Source of the DNA: Longispora fulva
GTDB lineage: Bacteria; Actinomycetota; Actinomycetes; Mycobacteriales; Micromonosporaceae
Direction of reading: 5' to 3'
Assembly: GCF_015751905.1 (NCBI RefSeq)
Contig: NZ_JADOUF010000001.1
Coordinates: 2,170,001-2,234,000, forward strand
DNA: 64,000 nt
Position numbers and translations under genes: made by a program. Of this stretch, positions 40,559-49,950 are shown piece after piece (within the stretch, counting starts at the first letter, position 1; every line of letters starts with the position of its first letter). The notes beneath the pieces are model-generated. The model made no database searches and had not been told where the DNA came from. It saw nothing but the letters and a program-made list of their open reading frames with translations.

Positions 40559-43500
40559 GTGCGCGGAATCAGGATCATCATCGGGGTACTGTGTCTCGGC
40601 CTGGTCATCGCCACCTCGGGGGAAGCGGGGCCGGCCCCCAGCCTGATCGCGCACCGCCCGCTCGACCCGCGCGCGCCCGCGCCCTGGCAGATCGGCTTCA
40701 CCTCCGCCGACTGCCTGCGGCTGTACGACGTCGGCGTGCCCGACGGCGGCCCGGTCCGCCCCTCTGCGCTGCCCGACGCCGATCCGGGGTGCGAGTCCGA
40801 ACCTGACTGGGGCGGCTGGCCGGATAATCCCGGGATGGTCTGGATCAGCACCGCCATGGCCCGGCCCGGCGGTGCGGACCCGCGGCCGGCGGCCGAACGC
40901 GACGGCGAGATCTGGTACGGGCCCGACACGTCGACCGCACCGGTCCGGCTCACCGATGACGACCTGCCGCAGCGGCACCCGGTGCTGTCCCCGGACGGGC
41001 AGTGGGTGGCTTACGGGCAGACCACCGGGGCCGCGACGGACCTCTGGGTGCTCAACGTGCACGGCGGACCGGCGCGTCGGCTCACCACGGACGGGGTCAG
41101 CGGCTGGCCGACGTGGAACCCGGACGGGACCCGGCTCGCGTTCAGCAGCACCCGGGAGGACCCGGCCGGGCGGATCTACACGGTGCCGGTGGCCGGTGGC
41201 CCGCCGACGCCGTTGACGGGTGCCCCGGTGGTCGGCACCGAACCGGCCTGGTCCCCGGACGGCCGGACCATCGCCTTCACCACGGTGCGGGCCGGGGTGC
41301 CCGAACTGATGCTCTGCCCGGTCGCCGGCGGCGGCCCGGTGCGGCTGCTGCCCGCCGGCTGGACCGGCGACTCCGACCAGGCTTCCTGGTCGCCGGCCGG
41401 GGACCGGATCGCGTTCACCACCCGGCGCGGCGACGATCCGACGACGGTCGCGCGCGGCCAGGGCGGCGACGTGTACGTCGTCACCGTGGACCAGGCCCGC
41501 ACGACCCGCGCGATCGCCACCCGGCGCGGCGCGGCGGAGATCCAGCCGACCTGGCGCCTCAACGGCAACTCCGAGCCAGGCGTCGTGTACGCCGTCACCA
41601 GCACCACGACCAGGACAGACATCTCCCGCGTCGACGGCCACGGCCTGGCACGCACCGGCCTGACCGCCAGCACGGACGTGTCCGAGGTCGAGCCGGCCTT
41701 CTCCCCGGACGGCACCAAGGTGGCCTACACCGAATGGCGCACGACCGACCACACCGGTAGCGGCGACCGGATCATGGTGGCCGACGCCGACGGCGGCAAT
41801 CCCCGGGAGCTCCGCCCGCCCAACGCCTACTTCCGGGTGGGCGAACCGGCCTGGTCCCCGGACTCGACCCGGATCGCGTACGTGTCCGTGCCCGCCGAGT
41901 CCCGCCCGGCGGCGCTGTCCGCGGCGTTCGACGGCGGGACCAATGACGGTTCCCGCAGTCCCTCGATCGAGATCGTCCGGGTCGCCGACCGGGTGGTGCT
42001 CGGCAACCTGTTCGTGCCGTTCCCGTACACCGGGTCCGACCGGTCCCCGGTCTGGTCGCCGGACGGCACCACGGTCGCGGTGTCGCGGACCAGCACCCTG
42101 TCCCGCCAGCCCACCGGGTCCGGCGGCGCGGTCAGCCCGGGGTCGCCGACGCTGCGGGTCCGGCCCGGCGAGGTGCGTCTCACCCCGACCGTGGTCGGGC
42201 CGGTACACCCAGGCGAGCAGGTCTCGGTCCTGCTGTCGAAGTGCTTCGACGACTGGCTCACCATCGATCCGAACCGGACCGTGCCGCCGGGCGAACCAGG
42301 TCTGGCCGCGGACCGGTACGTCACCTACTCGCCAAGGATCACCGTGGCAGCGACCGCCCCGACCGGGTACGACCGGTCCAGCTGCACCGTCGCGTACATG
42401 ATCACGTCCGCGTCCGGGGTGGTCCGCTACGAGGACCAGTACTTTGACATCCGGCTGTACCCGGCCGGCACGCCGATCGTGGTCCTCGGGGACCGCTACG
42501 GCCAGATCTGGGTGCCCGCCACCAGCTCCGAGGGCGTCACCCAGCGCGTCACCGCCCGGGCCACCTGGGTCGACGGCAGTGTGCACGACGCCACGTGTGT
42601 ACTGCCGGCCGACGACCATTACCCAGTCGGCGCGACCCCGGTGCGCTGCTCCTCCGAGGACCACGGCCGCACCGACACGGCGACCGGGACCGTCGTGGTG
42701 TACCGCGAGGTGGATGTGCAGTCCACCCGGATCTGGACCATCGCGCTGGTCGAGGGCCCCGGCGGCGGCCTGGTCGCTGGCGTGCAGGCCGACCTGAGTA
42801 CCCGGATGACCGGGTCCTGCGCGCAGGGCAATCGCGACGAGGCACCCGACTACGCGCCGTCGGGCACCGCACTCGCCTTCACCGCGAATGGCGGGGCCAG
42901 CGGCGACTACGGCCGACTGTGCGTGGCTGACCTGACCGGTGTCCCGGCCGTCCGCAAGATCGGCCCCGACGGCATGCCCGTCGGGCCACGGGACCCGGTC
43001 TGGACCCCGGACGGGAAGCTGATCGCGTTCACCCGACCCGGCGAGGGGTGCGACACCAGCGGTTGTCCGGACCCGGACCCGGACACGATCTGGGAGGTGT
43101 CCCCTACCACCGGCGAGGTCGGACCGGTGGTCGTGGCCTACGGCGGCGCCACCCAGGCGACGTTCCGCCGGCTGTCGGATCTGCGGGTCACCGCGACGTC
43201 CGCGCTCTCCAGCATCCCGGTCACCACCGGCACCACGGTCACGGCCACAGTCACCAACGCCGGCTCCCTGGACGCCCGGGATGTCACGCTCGACCTGGCC
43301 CTGCCGGCCGGGCTGCGCGCCGGGCAACCGGTGCCGTCCCGGGGCGGCTGCGCCCGACCTGCGGACCCGCCGCCGCCCCCGGCCGCGGGCACCCTGCGCT
43401 GCGACCTGGGCACCCTGCGGGTCGGCGAGACAGTCACGGTACTGCTGCCGGTCACCGGCGTGCTGGTCGGCCGGCAGGACCTCCGGGCGGGCGCGACCGG

Positions 43501-44233
43501 CCCGGTCCCGGAACTGGACCCGGCGGACAACGCTGCCGGGCTGACGATCACTGTGGAGCGGCCCCGGGACCTGTTCCTCGGGGTGGCGGTCAACCCGCTT
43601 CCCGGGTACGTGGGCGGCGACGACATCGTGGTCACCTACACCGTGACCAACGGCGCGCAGATCCCGGTCAGCGACATCCACCTGCGGACCACGCTGCCCG
43701 CCGCCCTGCTGCCGGCCGCCTCCGTCACGCCGACCCGGTGCACCGTCGACGGCTGTGACCTGGGCACCCTGCCCCCGGACGGCACCGCGACCGTCACGGT
43801 CACCCTGCCGGCCCGCGTCGTCCTCACCGGCGAGGCCAGCGGGGTGGTCACCAGCTCCACCCAGGAACAGCCGCCCGACCGGGCGAACAACACCGCCACC
43901 ATGCCGGTACTGGTCCGCCAGCCGACCCTGACCGTCAACCCGCACGTACTGTCGACCGGCCGGGTGGTCACAGCCCAGGGCGGCCAGCTGCCACCGGGCG
44001 CCCGGCTGACCCTGACCTGGAGCCGGGGCGTTCCGCAGCCCCCGCTGCCCGTCACGGTCGGCGCGGACGGCACGTTCACCGCGCAGGTACCTGTGCTGTA
44101 CTTCGACGCGCTCGGCACCCGGACGCTGCGGGCCGAGTACGCCGCAGGGGTTCGGTTCGGCCCACTGACCAGCGTATCGATCCTCGTCGAGCCGCCACAA
44201 CCGGCACCGCCGTTGAGCCCGTGGCAACGGTGA
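40559..44233 (+). CDS. Large secreted TolB-like propeller protein with DUF11-type Ig domains
   Basis: 1224 residues from GTG 40559, with GGAGG 7 bases upstream. A hydrophobic signal follows (IRIIIGVLCLGLVIATSG). The first about 500 residues and a later block hold PD40/WD40-like blades: LSPDGQWVAYGQ, WNPDGTRLAFSS, WSPDGRTIAFTT, FSPDGTKVAYTE, WSPDSTRIAYVS, WSPDGTTVAVSR and WTPDGKLIAFTR. The C-terminal third has two DUF11-like domains (VTATVTNAGSLDARDVTLDL; VVTYTVTNGAQIPVSDIHL) and a final Ig-like domain. No LPxTG anchor. Probably an extracellular binding or scaffold protein; ligand unknown. Confidence 0.87.
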   Translation: MRGIRIIIGVLCLGLVIATSGEAGPAPSLIAHRPLDPRAPAPWQIGFTSADCLRLYDVGVPDGGPVRPSALPDADPGCESEPDWGGWPDNPGMVWISTAMARPGGADPRPAAERDGEIWYGPDTSTAPVRLTDDDLPQRHPVLSPDGQWVAYGQTTGAATDLWVLNVHGGPARRLTTDGVSGWPTWNPDGTRLAFSSTREDPAGRIYTVPVAGGPPTPLTGAPVVGTEPAWSPDGRTIAFTTVRAGVPELMLCPVAGGGPVRLLPAGWTGDSDQASWSPAGDRIAFTTRRGDDPTTVARGQGGDVYVVTVDQARTTRAIATRRGAAEIQPTWRLNGNSEPGVVYAVTSTTTRTDISRVDGHGLARTGLTASTDVSEVEPAFSPDGTKVAYTEWRTTDHTGSGDRIMVADADGGNPRELRPPNAYFRVGEPAWSPDSTRIAYVSVPAESRPAALSAAFDGGTNDGSRSPSIEIVRVADRVVLGNLFVPFPYTGSDRSPVWSPDGTTVAVSRTSTLSRQPTGSGGAVSPGSPTLRVRPGEVRLTPTVVGPVHPGEQVSVLLSKCFDDWLTIDPNRTVPPGEPGLAADRYVTYSPRITVAATAPTGYDRSSCTVAYMITSASGVVRYEDQYFDIRLYPAGTPIVVLGDRYGQIWVPATSSEGVTQRVTARATWVDGSVHDATCVLPADDHYPVGATPVRCSSEDHGRTDTATGTVVVYREVDVQSTRIWTIALVEGPGGGLVAGVQADLSTRMTGSCAQGNRDEAPDYAPSGTALAFTANGGASGDYGRLCVADLTGVPAVRKIGPDGMPVGPRDPVWTPDGKLIAFTRPGEGCDTSGCPDPDPDTIWEVSPTTGEVGPVVVAYGGATQATFRRLSDLRVTATSALSSIPVTTGTTVTATVTNAGSLDARDVTLDLALPAGLRAGQPVPSRGGCARPADPPPPPAAGTLRCDLGTLRVGETVTVLLPVTGVLVGRQDLRAGATGPVPELDPADNAAGLTITVERPRDLFLGVAVNPLPGYVGGDDIVVTYTVTNGAQIPVSDIHLRTTLPAALLPAASVTPTRCTVDGCDLGTLPPDGTATVTVTLPARVVLTGEASGVVTSSTQEQPPDRANNTATMPVLVRQPTLTVNPHVLSTGRVVTAQGGQLPPGARLTLTWSRGVPQPPLPVTVGADGTFTAQVPVLYFDALGTRTLRAEYAAGVRFGPLTSVSILVEPPQPAPPLSPWQR

Positions 44234-44252
44234 CCGCCGGCCGGACCCGAAC

Positions 44253-44283
44253 CCCACCGGCGCGCACCGCCCCGGCCGGTGGG
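44253..44283. terminator. Possible weak terminator hairpin
   Basis: CCCACCGG and CCGGTGGG form an 8-bp stem with a 15-base loop, 20 bases after the propeller gene stop. Loop and stem are less convincing than the other terminators in the window. Confidence 0.35.
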
Positions 44284-44418
44284 CCCGGCCGCCTGCGGGG
44301 TGGCGCACCACCACCATGACCTGGCCTCACATTGTGTACTCCCACCACATGGTCACCCATGAGCGGATTGCCTACCGTGACTGCACGGCTAGTCCCGCAT
44401 ATGGACGAGGAGACACCG

Positions 44419-45591
44419 ATGCGAGATCTGATGCGGGGCCTGGCGGTGGGCGCGGTGCTCGCGGTCGCCGTGGCCGGTTGTAGCAGCCCGACCGCCGCGC
44501 CCCGGGACGACGCGGCCAAGGGCCCGGTCAAGGTCGGCCTGGTGTACTCCAAGACCGGCGCCCTGGCCTCCTACGGCAAGCTCTACGCGGAAGGGTTCCG
44601 GGCCGGCCTGGACTACGCGACGAAGGGCACCGGCAAGGTCAACGGCCGCGCGGTCGACGTCACCGAGGCCGACGACGCCGGCGATCCGGCGAAGGCCGTG
44701 TCCGCCGCGACGGACCTGATCGGCAAGGGCACCCAGATCCTCGCGGGCTCGACGGCGTCGGGCGTCGCCCTGCAGGTCGCCCCGGTCGCGGAGCAGAACA
44801 AGGTACTGTTCGTCTCCGGCCCGGCCGCCACCGACGCGGTCACCGGGATCAACAAGCACACGTTCCGCTCCGGGCGGCAGACCACGCAGGACGTGCGGAC
44901 GGCGGCCCAGTTCATCGGGGACGCCAAGGGCAAGAAGATCGTGGTGTTCGCGCAGGACAACGCGTTCGGCAAAGCCAACGTCGACGGCGTGCGGGCCGTC
45001 CTCGGCCCGGAGGGCGCGACGGTCGAGGGCCTGCTCGTGCCGGCGGCAGCGACGGACCTCACCCCGTTCGCGGTGCAGGCCAAGGCGGCGAAGGCCGATC
45101 TGCTGTACGTGGCGTGGGCCGGGGCCACCGCCAACGCGATGTGGAGCGCACTCGGCCAGCAGGGTGTCCTCGACACGACCACGGTGGTCACGGGGCTGGA
45201 CATCAGGGCCTCGTACGCCGCCTACGGGCCGATCGTGGGGAAGGTCAACCTGCTGTCGCACTACTTCGCCGGGGCAGCCGGAACCGACGTGGAAAAGGCC
45301 ATGACGGACCGGGTCACGAAGGCCGGCGGCGAGGTGGACCTGTTCACCGTGGACGGCTTCACGGCCGCCCAGTTGGTCGTGCACGCGGTCGAGGCCGGTG
45401 GCGATGACGTGGCCGCGATGGTCAAGGCCCTGGAGGGCTGGAGCTTCGACGGGGTGAAAGGCAGGCTCACCGTCCGCGCGGGTGACCACGCGCTGCTCCA
45501 GCCGATGTTCCAGGCGAAGCTGGACGCGTCGGGGCCGGTCCTCGTGAAGAGGATCGACGCCGGGACCGTCGCCCCGCCGGAGAAGAAGTGA
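44419..45591 (+). CDS. Branched-chain amino acid-type ABC transporter substrate-binding lipoprotein
   Basis: 390 residues from ATG 44419, with GAGGAGA upstream. A lipoprotein signal is visible (GAVLAVAVAGCSSP, lipidated Cys after VAG). The mature protein is a type I periplasmic-binding fold of the LivJ/Peripla_BP_6 group: KVGLVYSKTGALASYGKLYAEGFRAGLDYA, DAGDPAKAVSAATDLI, KKIVVFAQDNAFGKANVDG, and the late FTVDGFTAAQLVVHAVEAGG. It is the first gene of a complete importer operon. Such proteins bind branched-chain amino acids, aromatic acids, amides or urea; the ligand cannot be read by eye. Confidence 0.92.
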   Translation: MRDLMRGLAVGAVLAVAVAGCSSPTAAPRDDAAKGPVKVGLVYSKTGALASYGKLYAEGFRAGLDYATKGTGKVNGRAVDVTEADDAGDPAKAVSAATDLIGKGTQILAGSTASGVALQVAPVAEQNKVLFVSGPAATDAVTGINKHTFRSGRQTTQDVRTAAQFIGDAKGKKIVVFAQDNAFGKANVDGVRAVLGPEGATVEGLLVPAAATDLTPFAVQAKAAKADLLYVAWAGATANAMWSALGQQGVLDTTTVVTGLDIRASYAAYGPIVGKVNLLSHYFAGAAGTDVEKAMTDRVTKAGGEVDLFTVDGFTAAQLVVHAVEAGGDDVAAMVKALEGWSFDGVKGRLTVRAGDHALLQPMFQAKLDASGPVLVKRIDAGTVAPPEKK

Positions 45592-46337
45592 CCGTACTGC
45601 GGACCCGGGGACTGGGCTGGTCCGTGGGCGGGGCCGTGATCGTCTCCGACATCGACCTGTGCGTGGCGGAGGGTGAGTTCCTCGCGGTGATCGGGCCCAA
45701 CGGCGCCGGGAAGACGTCGTTGTTCAACCTGCTCTCCGGGGTGCTCACCGCGACGTCGGGCAGCATCTGGCTCGATGGTCGCGACGTCACCGGTCTCGCG
45801 CCGCACCGCCGGACCCGGCTCGGGCTGGGCCGGACGTTCCAGACCGCGAGCCTGTTCCCCGCGCTGAGCGTGGCCGAAAACGTCCGGCTGGCCGCGCAGG
45901 CGCACGCCGGTGCGCACCTGCGGCTGTGGAGTCGCGCCGACCGGCTGCCCGGCGTCTCGGCCGTGGCCGGCGAGGCGATCGGCCGGGTCGGACTCACGGC
46001 CCGGTCCGGGGACCCGGCCGGCGGCCTGTCCCATGGCGACAAGCGCAAACTCGAGTTGGCGGTACTGCTGGCCCAGAGCCCCCGGATCCTCCTCCTCGAC
46101 GAGCCCATGGCCGGCGTGAGCGCCGAGGAGGTGCCGGCACTCGTGGAACTGATCGGCGAGCTGCACCGGGCGGAGGGGCGGACCGTGCTCATGGTCGAAC
46201 ACCACATGGACGTCCTGCTCGGCCTGGCCGACCGGGTGGCCGTCATGCACGGCGGCCGCCTGCTGGCCTGCGACACCCCGCAGGCCGTCATGGCCGACCC
46301 GACCGTCCAGGAGTCCTACCTCGGGGAACCGCTGTGA
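45588..46337 (+). CDS. ABC transporter ATP-binding protein, LivG type
   Basis: 249 residues from GTG 45588, overlapping the upstream stop (GTGA). Walker A GPNGAGKTS, Q-loop region GRTFQTASLFPALSVAEN, signature LSHGDKRKLELA, Walker B RILLLDEPMAGVS and switch VEHHMD are all intact. The C-terminal VMADPTVQESYLGE is typical of LivG. It powers the importer together with the LivF-type subunit encoded next. Confidence 0.94.
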   Translation: MTVLRTRGLGWSVGGAVIVSDIDLCVAEGEFLAVIGPNGAGKTSLFNLLSGVLTATSGSIWLDGRDVTGLAPHRRTRLGLGRTFQTASLFPALSVAENVRLAAQAHAGAHLRLWSRADRLPGVSAVAGEAIGRVGLTARSGDPAGGLSHGDKRKLELAVLLAQSPRILLLDEPMAGVSAEEVPALVELIGELHRAEGRTVLMVEHHMDVLLGLADRVAVMHGGRLLACDTPQAVMADPTVQESYLGEPL

Positions 46338-47041
46338 TCCTCGACGTGATCGACGTGCATGTCCGGATCGGCGGCTCGCACATCCTGCAGGGCGTCACCT
46401 TCGGTGTGCGCGCCGACGGGGTGACCGCCCTACTCGGCCGCAACGGCGCCGGCAAGACCACCACGGTCCGGGCGGTCCTCGGGCTCGTGCCGGGCACCGG
46501 GCGGGTCGTGTTCGACGGGGCCGACATCACCGGCCGCCCGACGCACACGATCGTCCGGCACGGCGTCGGATACGCCCCCGAGGACCGCGGGATTTTCGGC
46601 GCGCTCACCGTCGCGGAGAACCTGCGCCTCGCCGAGCGCGATCCGCTTCCGCGCTACGACCTGGTGTTCGACCTGTTTCCGGAGCTTCGGTCCCGCGCCC
46701 GGCAACCGGCGGGCACGCTGTCCGGCGGGCAACAGCAGATGGTCGCGATCGGCCGGGCCCTGCTCAACGACAACCGCCTCCTGATCGTGGACGAGCCGAC
46801 CAAGGGCCTCGCCCCTCTGGTGGTCGGCGAGGTCGCCGAGGCGCTGACGCGCGCGGGTACAGCGACCACGGTGCTGCTGGTTGAGCAGAATCTGCCGCTG
46901 GTCCGCCGGCTTGCCACCGACGTGGTCGTCCTCGACCAGGGGCGCGTCGTGCACACCGGACCGGCGGCCGAGCTGCTCGGGGATCCCGAGCGCGCCCGGG
47001 CGCTGCTGGGTGTGGCGACCCGAGGTGGCCGTCGTGCGTGA
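46334..47041 (+). CDS. ABC transporter ATP-binding protein, LivF type
   Basis: 235 residues from GTG 46334, overlapping the LivG-type stop (GTGA). Walker A GRNGAGKTT, LivF-specific GVGYAPEDRGIFGALTVAENL, signature LSGGQQQMVAIGRAL, Walker B LLIVDEPTKGLAP and VEQNLPLV are intact. Pairs with the LivG-type subunit as the ATPase heterodimer on the cytoplasmic side of the membrane. Confidence 0.94.
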   Translation: MILDVIDVHVRIGGSHILQGVTFGVRADGVTALLGRNGAGKTTTVRAVLGLVPGTGRVVFDGADITGRPTHTIVRHGVGYAPEDRGIFGALTVAENLRLAERDPLPRYDLVFDLFPELRSRARQPAGTLSGGQQQMVAIGRALLNDNRLLIVDEPTKGLAPLVVGEVAEALTRAGTATTVLLVEQNLPLVRRLATDVVVLDQGRVVHTGPAAELLGDPERARALLGVATRGGRRA

Positions 47042-47918
47042 CCTGATCCTGATCGCGCTGACCGGCCTGGGCCTGGGCGCCCTGTACTACCTGGTCGCCG
47101 CCGGCCTGTCCCTGATCTTCGGGCTGATGGACGTTCTGAACTTCGCGCACGGGGCGTTCCTGGCGGCGGGCGCGTACGGCACATGGTGGGCCACGGGGCA
47201 CCTGCCGGGTGGCGGTACCCAAGGATGGGGTTTCGTCCTTTCCGTGGTCTTCGGCGTCGCACTGGGCGCGATCCTCGGAGCCCTGACCGAGCTGACCCTG
47301 ATCCGGCCGCTGTACGCCCGCCCGATCCGGCAGGTCCTCGTCACGGTCGGGCTCTCCCTGGCGGCGACCGCGCTGCTGCGGGCGGTGGCCGGCGCCGACC
47401 CGTTGCGGTTCCCGAAGCCGGGCTGGACGGCGCGCACCACCCGGGTCGTCGGCGCCACCGTCCCCAACGACCGGCTGTTGCTCATCGGGGCGGCGGTGAC
47501 GGTGTTCGCGGCGCTGTCCCTGTTCCTGCGGACCACCCGTTACGGGCTGATCGTGCGCGCCGGGGTGCAGGACCGCGCCATGGTGACCGCGCTGGGCATC
47601 GACGTGCGGCGGGCGTTCACCCTGGTCTTCGCGATCGGCGGCGGCGCGGCGGCCCTGGCCGGCGCGCTGGGCGGGGTGTATTTCGAGTCCATCAACCCGG
47701 CGCAGGGCGGCTCGCTGCTCATCTTCGCGTTCATCGTCGTGGTGATCGGCCGGATGGGTTCGGTGACCGGTACCGCGGTCGCGGCGGTGGCTGTGGGACT
47801 CGTCCAGCAGTTCGCCAACTTCTACGCCGCCAGCGGGCTCGGCGACCTGTCCGTCGTGCTGCTGCTGGCCGCCGTTCTGCTCACCCGACGCGCCACCCTG
47901 ACCGGGAGCCTCGCATGA
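47034..47918 (+). CDS. ABC transporter permease, LivH type
   Basis: 294 residues from GTG 47034, overlapping the LivF-type gene by 8 bases (GTG 47025 is an alternative). It has about eight membrane segments and the LivH hallmarks: LYYLVAAGLSLIFGLMDVLNFAHGAF near the start, the cytoplasmic loop RTTRYGLIVRAGVQDRAMVTALGID that contacts the ATPase, and SINPAQGGSLLIFAFIVVVIGRMGSVTG. It forms half of the transmembrane channel. Confidence 0.93.
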   Translation: MRDLILIALTGLGLGALYYLVAAGLSLIFGLMDVLNFAHGAFLAAGAYGTWWATGHLPGGGTQGWGFVLSVVFGVALGAILGALTELTLIRPLYARPIRQVLVTVGLSLAATALLRAVAGADPLRFPKPGWTARTTRVVGATVPNDRLLLIGAAVTVFAALSLFLRTTRYGLIVRAGVQDRAMVTALGIDVRRAFTLVFAIGGGAAALAGALGGVYFESINPAQGGSLLIFAFIVVVIGRMGSVTGTAVAAVAVGLVQQFANFYAASGLGDLSVVLLLAAVLLTRRATLTGSLA

Positions 47919-48922
47919 AACGGCTCGTACCCCTCGCGGTCGTCGTCGTCCTGGCCACCGTGCCGTTCTCGGCGGCCAGCGTCCCGGGCCTGCTGCCGGG
48001 CCCGGTGAACAGCCCCGGGTCGCTGAGGATTCTCGCCCTGTGCCTGGTGTTCGCCGCCCTCGCGGCGGGCTATGACCTGCTGTTCGGCCGGACGGGGCTG
48101 CTCTCCTTCGGGCACGCCCTGCACGTCGCCGCCGGCAGCTACACGGTCAACATCGCCGTGACGAAGCTCGGCTGGTCGCTGCCGGCCGGGTTGGCCCTGG
48201 CCGCTGCGGTCGGCGTCGCCCTGCCTCTGCTCATCGGCGCGGTGTCGGTGCGGGTCACCGGGATCGCCTTCGCCATGGTGACCCTGGCCTTCGCGCAGGC
48301 CGGCTCGATCCTCGCGCAGCGCGACCCGGGCGGCTGGACCGGAGGTGAGGAGGGCTTGTCGCTGCGCGCTTCCGGTGTGCCCGACCTGTTCCTGGGCGTG
48401 ACGAACACCGTTAACCTGTACTGGCTCGCCCTGGCCTTCCTGATCGCCACCGTCCTGGTCATCCGGTGGGCCAACGACACGCCCGCCGGCCGGCTGTGGG
48501 CGGCGATCCGGGAGAACGAGCGCAGGGTGGCGGTCCTCGGCGTCCACCCCTACCGGGCGAAGCTGCTCGCCTACGTCCTGGCCGGGTTCCTCGGCACCGC
48601 CGGCGGCGTCGTGCACCTGCTCGTCTCCGGCGGCTCCAACCCCGAACTGACCACGTCGGCGCTCACCCTGTCCCTGCTGGTCATGGTCGTTCTCGGCGGC
48701 ACCGGCAGCCGGTGGGGCGCGATCGTCGGCGGCGCCCTCTACACCTTCCTGGACCTGCGACTCGGCGAACTGTCCACCTCCGAGACCCTGCACGGACTCC
48801 CGGCGGTCCTGCGGGTCCCGCTGACCGAGCCGCTGTTCGTCCTCGGCACGCTGTTCATCATCATGGTGTACGCCCTCCCCCACGGCCTGGCCGGCATCAA
48901 GCTGCCCCGGCGCGCCGCATGA
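47915..48922 (+). CDS. ABC transporter permease, LivM type
   Basis: 335 residues from ATG 47915, overlapping the LivH-type stop (ATGA). LivM signatures: AGYDLLFGRTGLLSFGHALHVAAGSY, GIAFAMVTLAFAQAGSILAQR, and the ATPase-contact loop SPAGR-like TPAGRLWAAIRENERRVAVLGVHPYRAKL. Later, LGGTGSRWGAIVGGALYTFL. It forms the other half of the channel. Confidence 0.93.
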   Translation: MKRLVPLAVVVVLATVPFSAASVPGLLPGPVNSPGSLRILALCLVFAALAAGYDLLFGRTGLLSFGHALHVAAGSYTVNIAVTKLGWSLPAGLALAAAVGVALPLLIGAVSVRVTGIAFAMVTLAFAQAGSILAQRDPGGWTGGEEGLSLRASGVPDLFLGVTNTVNLYWLALAFLIATVLVIRWANDTPAGRLWAAIRENERRVAVLGVHPYRAKLLAYVLAGFLGTAGGVVHLLVSGGSNPELTTSALTLSLLVMVVLGGTGSRWGAIVGGALYTFLDLRLGELSTSETLHGLPAVLRVPLTEPLFVLGTLFIIMVYALPHGLAGIKLPRRAA

Positions 48923-49806
48923 CGCCCGAGCTCGTTAGCGTCCCGGTCGCCGGCGGTCACCTGGCCGTGCACCGCTGGCCGGGCGACGGCCCGGTCGTCA
49001 TGGCAGCGCACGGCATCACCGCAAACGGCCTGGCCTGGCAGCGCGTCGCCGACCACCTCGCCGGCCGGGTCACGCTCCTCGCCCCCGACCTGCGCGGCCG
49101 GGCCGCCAGTCGCGACCTGCCCGGTCCGTTCGGCCTGGAAACGCACGCCGACGACCTCGTCGCCACGCTCGACCACCTCGGCGTGGACCGGGCCGTGCTC
49201 GCCGGGCACTCGATGGGAGCGTTCGTGGCCACCACCACGGCGGTCCGGCACCCGGCGCGGATCCGAGAACTCGTGCTCGTCGACGGCGGGTTCGGCCTTC
49301 CCCTGCCGCCGGGTACCGACACCGACGCGCTGCTGGCGGCCGTCCTCGGGCCGGCGTTCACCCGGCTGGGGATGACCTTCCCCGACAGGGCCGGCTACCT
49401 GGAATTCTGGGCGCGGCACCCGGCGTTCGCCGAGCTGCTCGACGGCGGATCGGCGGCCTCGGGTCCTCAGCTGCCCCCGACGGTGATGGGTCATCTGGCC
49501 CACGACCTGATTGGCGAGCCACCCCACCTGCGGTCCTCGTGCGTGCCGGAAGCCGTGCGGGTCGACGGCCTGGCCGTGCTCACCGAGAGCGGCGCGGCGC
49601 TTCGTCTGCTGACCGTGCCGGCGGTGCTGTTGTGGGCCCGTCGCGGGCTGCTCAACGAGGACCAGGGCCTCTACGATGAGCACTGCCTCGCCGACGTGCC
49701 GATCCGCGCGGAACTGGTCGCCGGGTCCAACCACTACTCGATCCTGCTCGGCGAGGCGGGGGCCACGGCGGTCGCGGGAGCGATCGGGGCCGCGGTGTCG
49801 CGCTGA
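48919..49806 (+). CDS. Alpha/beta hydrolase coupled to the importer operon
   Basis: 295 residues from ATG 48919, overlapping the LivM-type stop (ATGA). A classical alpha/beta hydrolase: VMAAHGITANGLAWQRVADHLAG (oxyanion region), PDLRGRAASRD, AGHSMGAFVATTTAV with the nucleophile Ser, and GSNHYSILL with the catalytic His near the end. No signal peptide; cytoplasmic. Overlap with the transporter genes suggests it acts on the imported compound, for example hydrolysing an ester or amide so that the product can be used. That link is inference from gene order. Confidence 0.85.
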   Translation: MTPELVSVPVAGGHLAVHRWPGDGPVVMAAHGITANGLAWQRVADHLAGRVTLLAPDLRGRAASRDLPGPFGLETHADDLVATLDHLGVDRAVLAGHSMGAFVATTTAVRHPARIRELVLVDGGFGLPLPPGTDTDALLAAVLGPAFTRLGMTFPDRAGYLEFWARHPAFAELLDGGSAASGPQLPPTVMGHLAHDLIGEPPHLRSSCVPEAVRVDGLAVLTESGAALRLLTVPAVLLWARRGLLNEDQGLYDEHCLADVPIRAELVAGSNHYSILLGEAGATAVAGAIGAAVSR

Positions 49807-49950
49807 ACGGGGCCGTCGCCGGCATCGTGCGGGAAGGTGGCTCCCAGGATGATGAGCGCGGAGCTCTCGCTATCGCGGGTCCCGACGGGCGGCGCCGGAT
49901 CACCCTCACGATTGTGCGTCCCGTCTGTGGTGACGGTCGGCGTGCTCCGG

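Noticed and set aside
40532-44317. 1261-codon minus-strand open frame opposite the large propeller gene
   Set aside because: Low-complexity Gly/Arg/Asp-rich antisense product; the plus strand has repeated SPDG blades and a good start.
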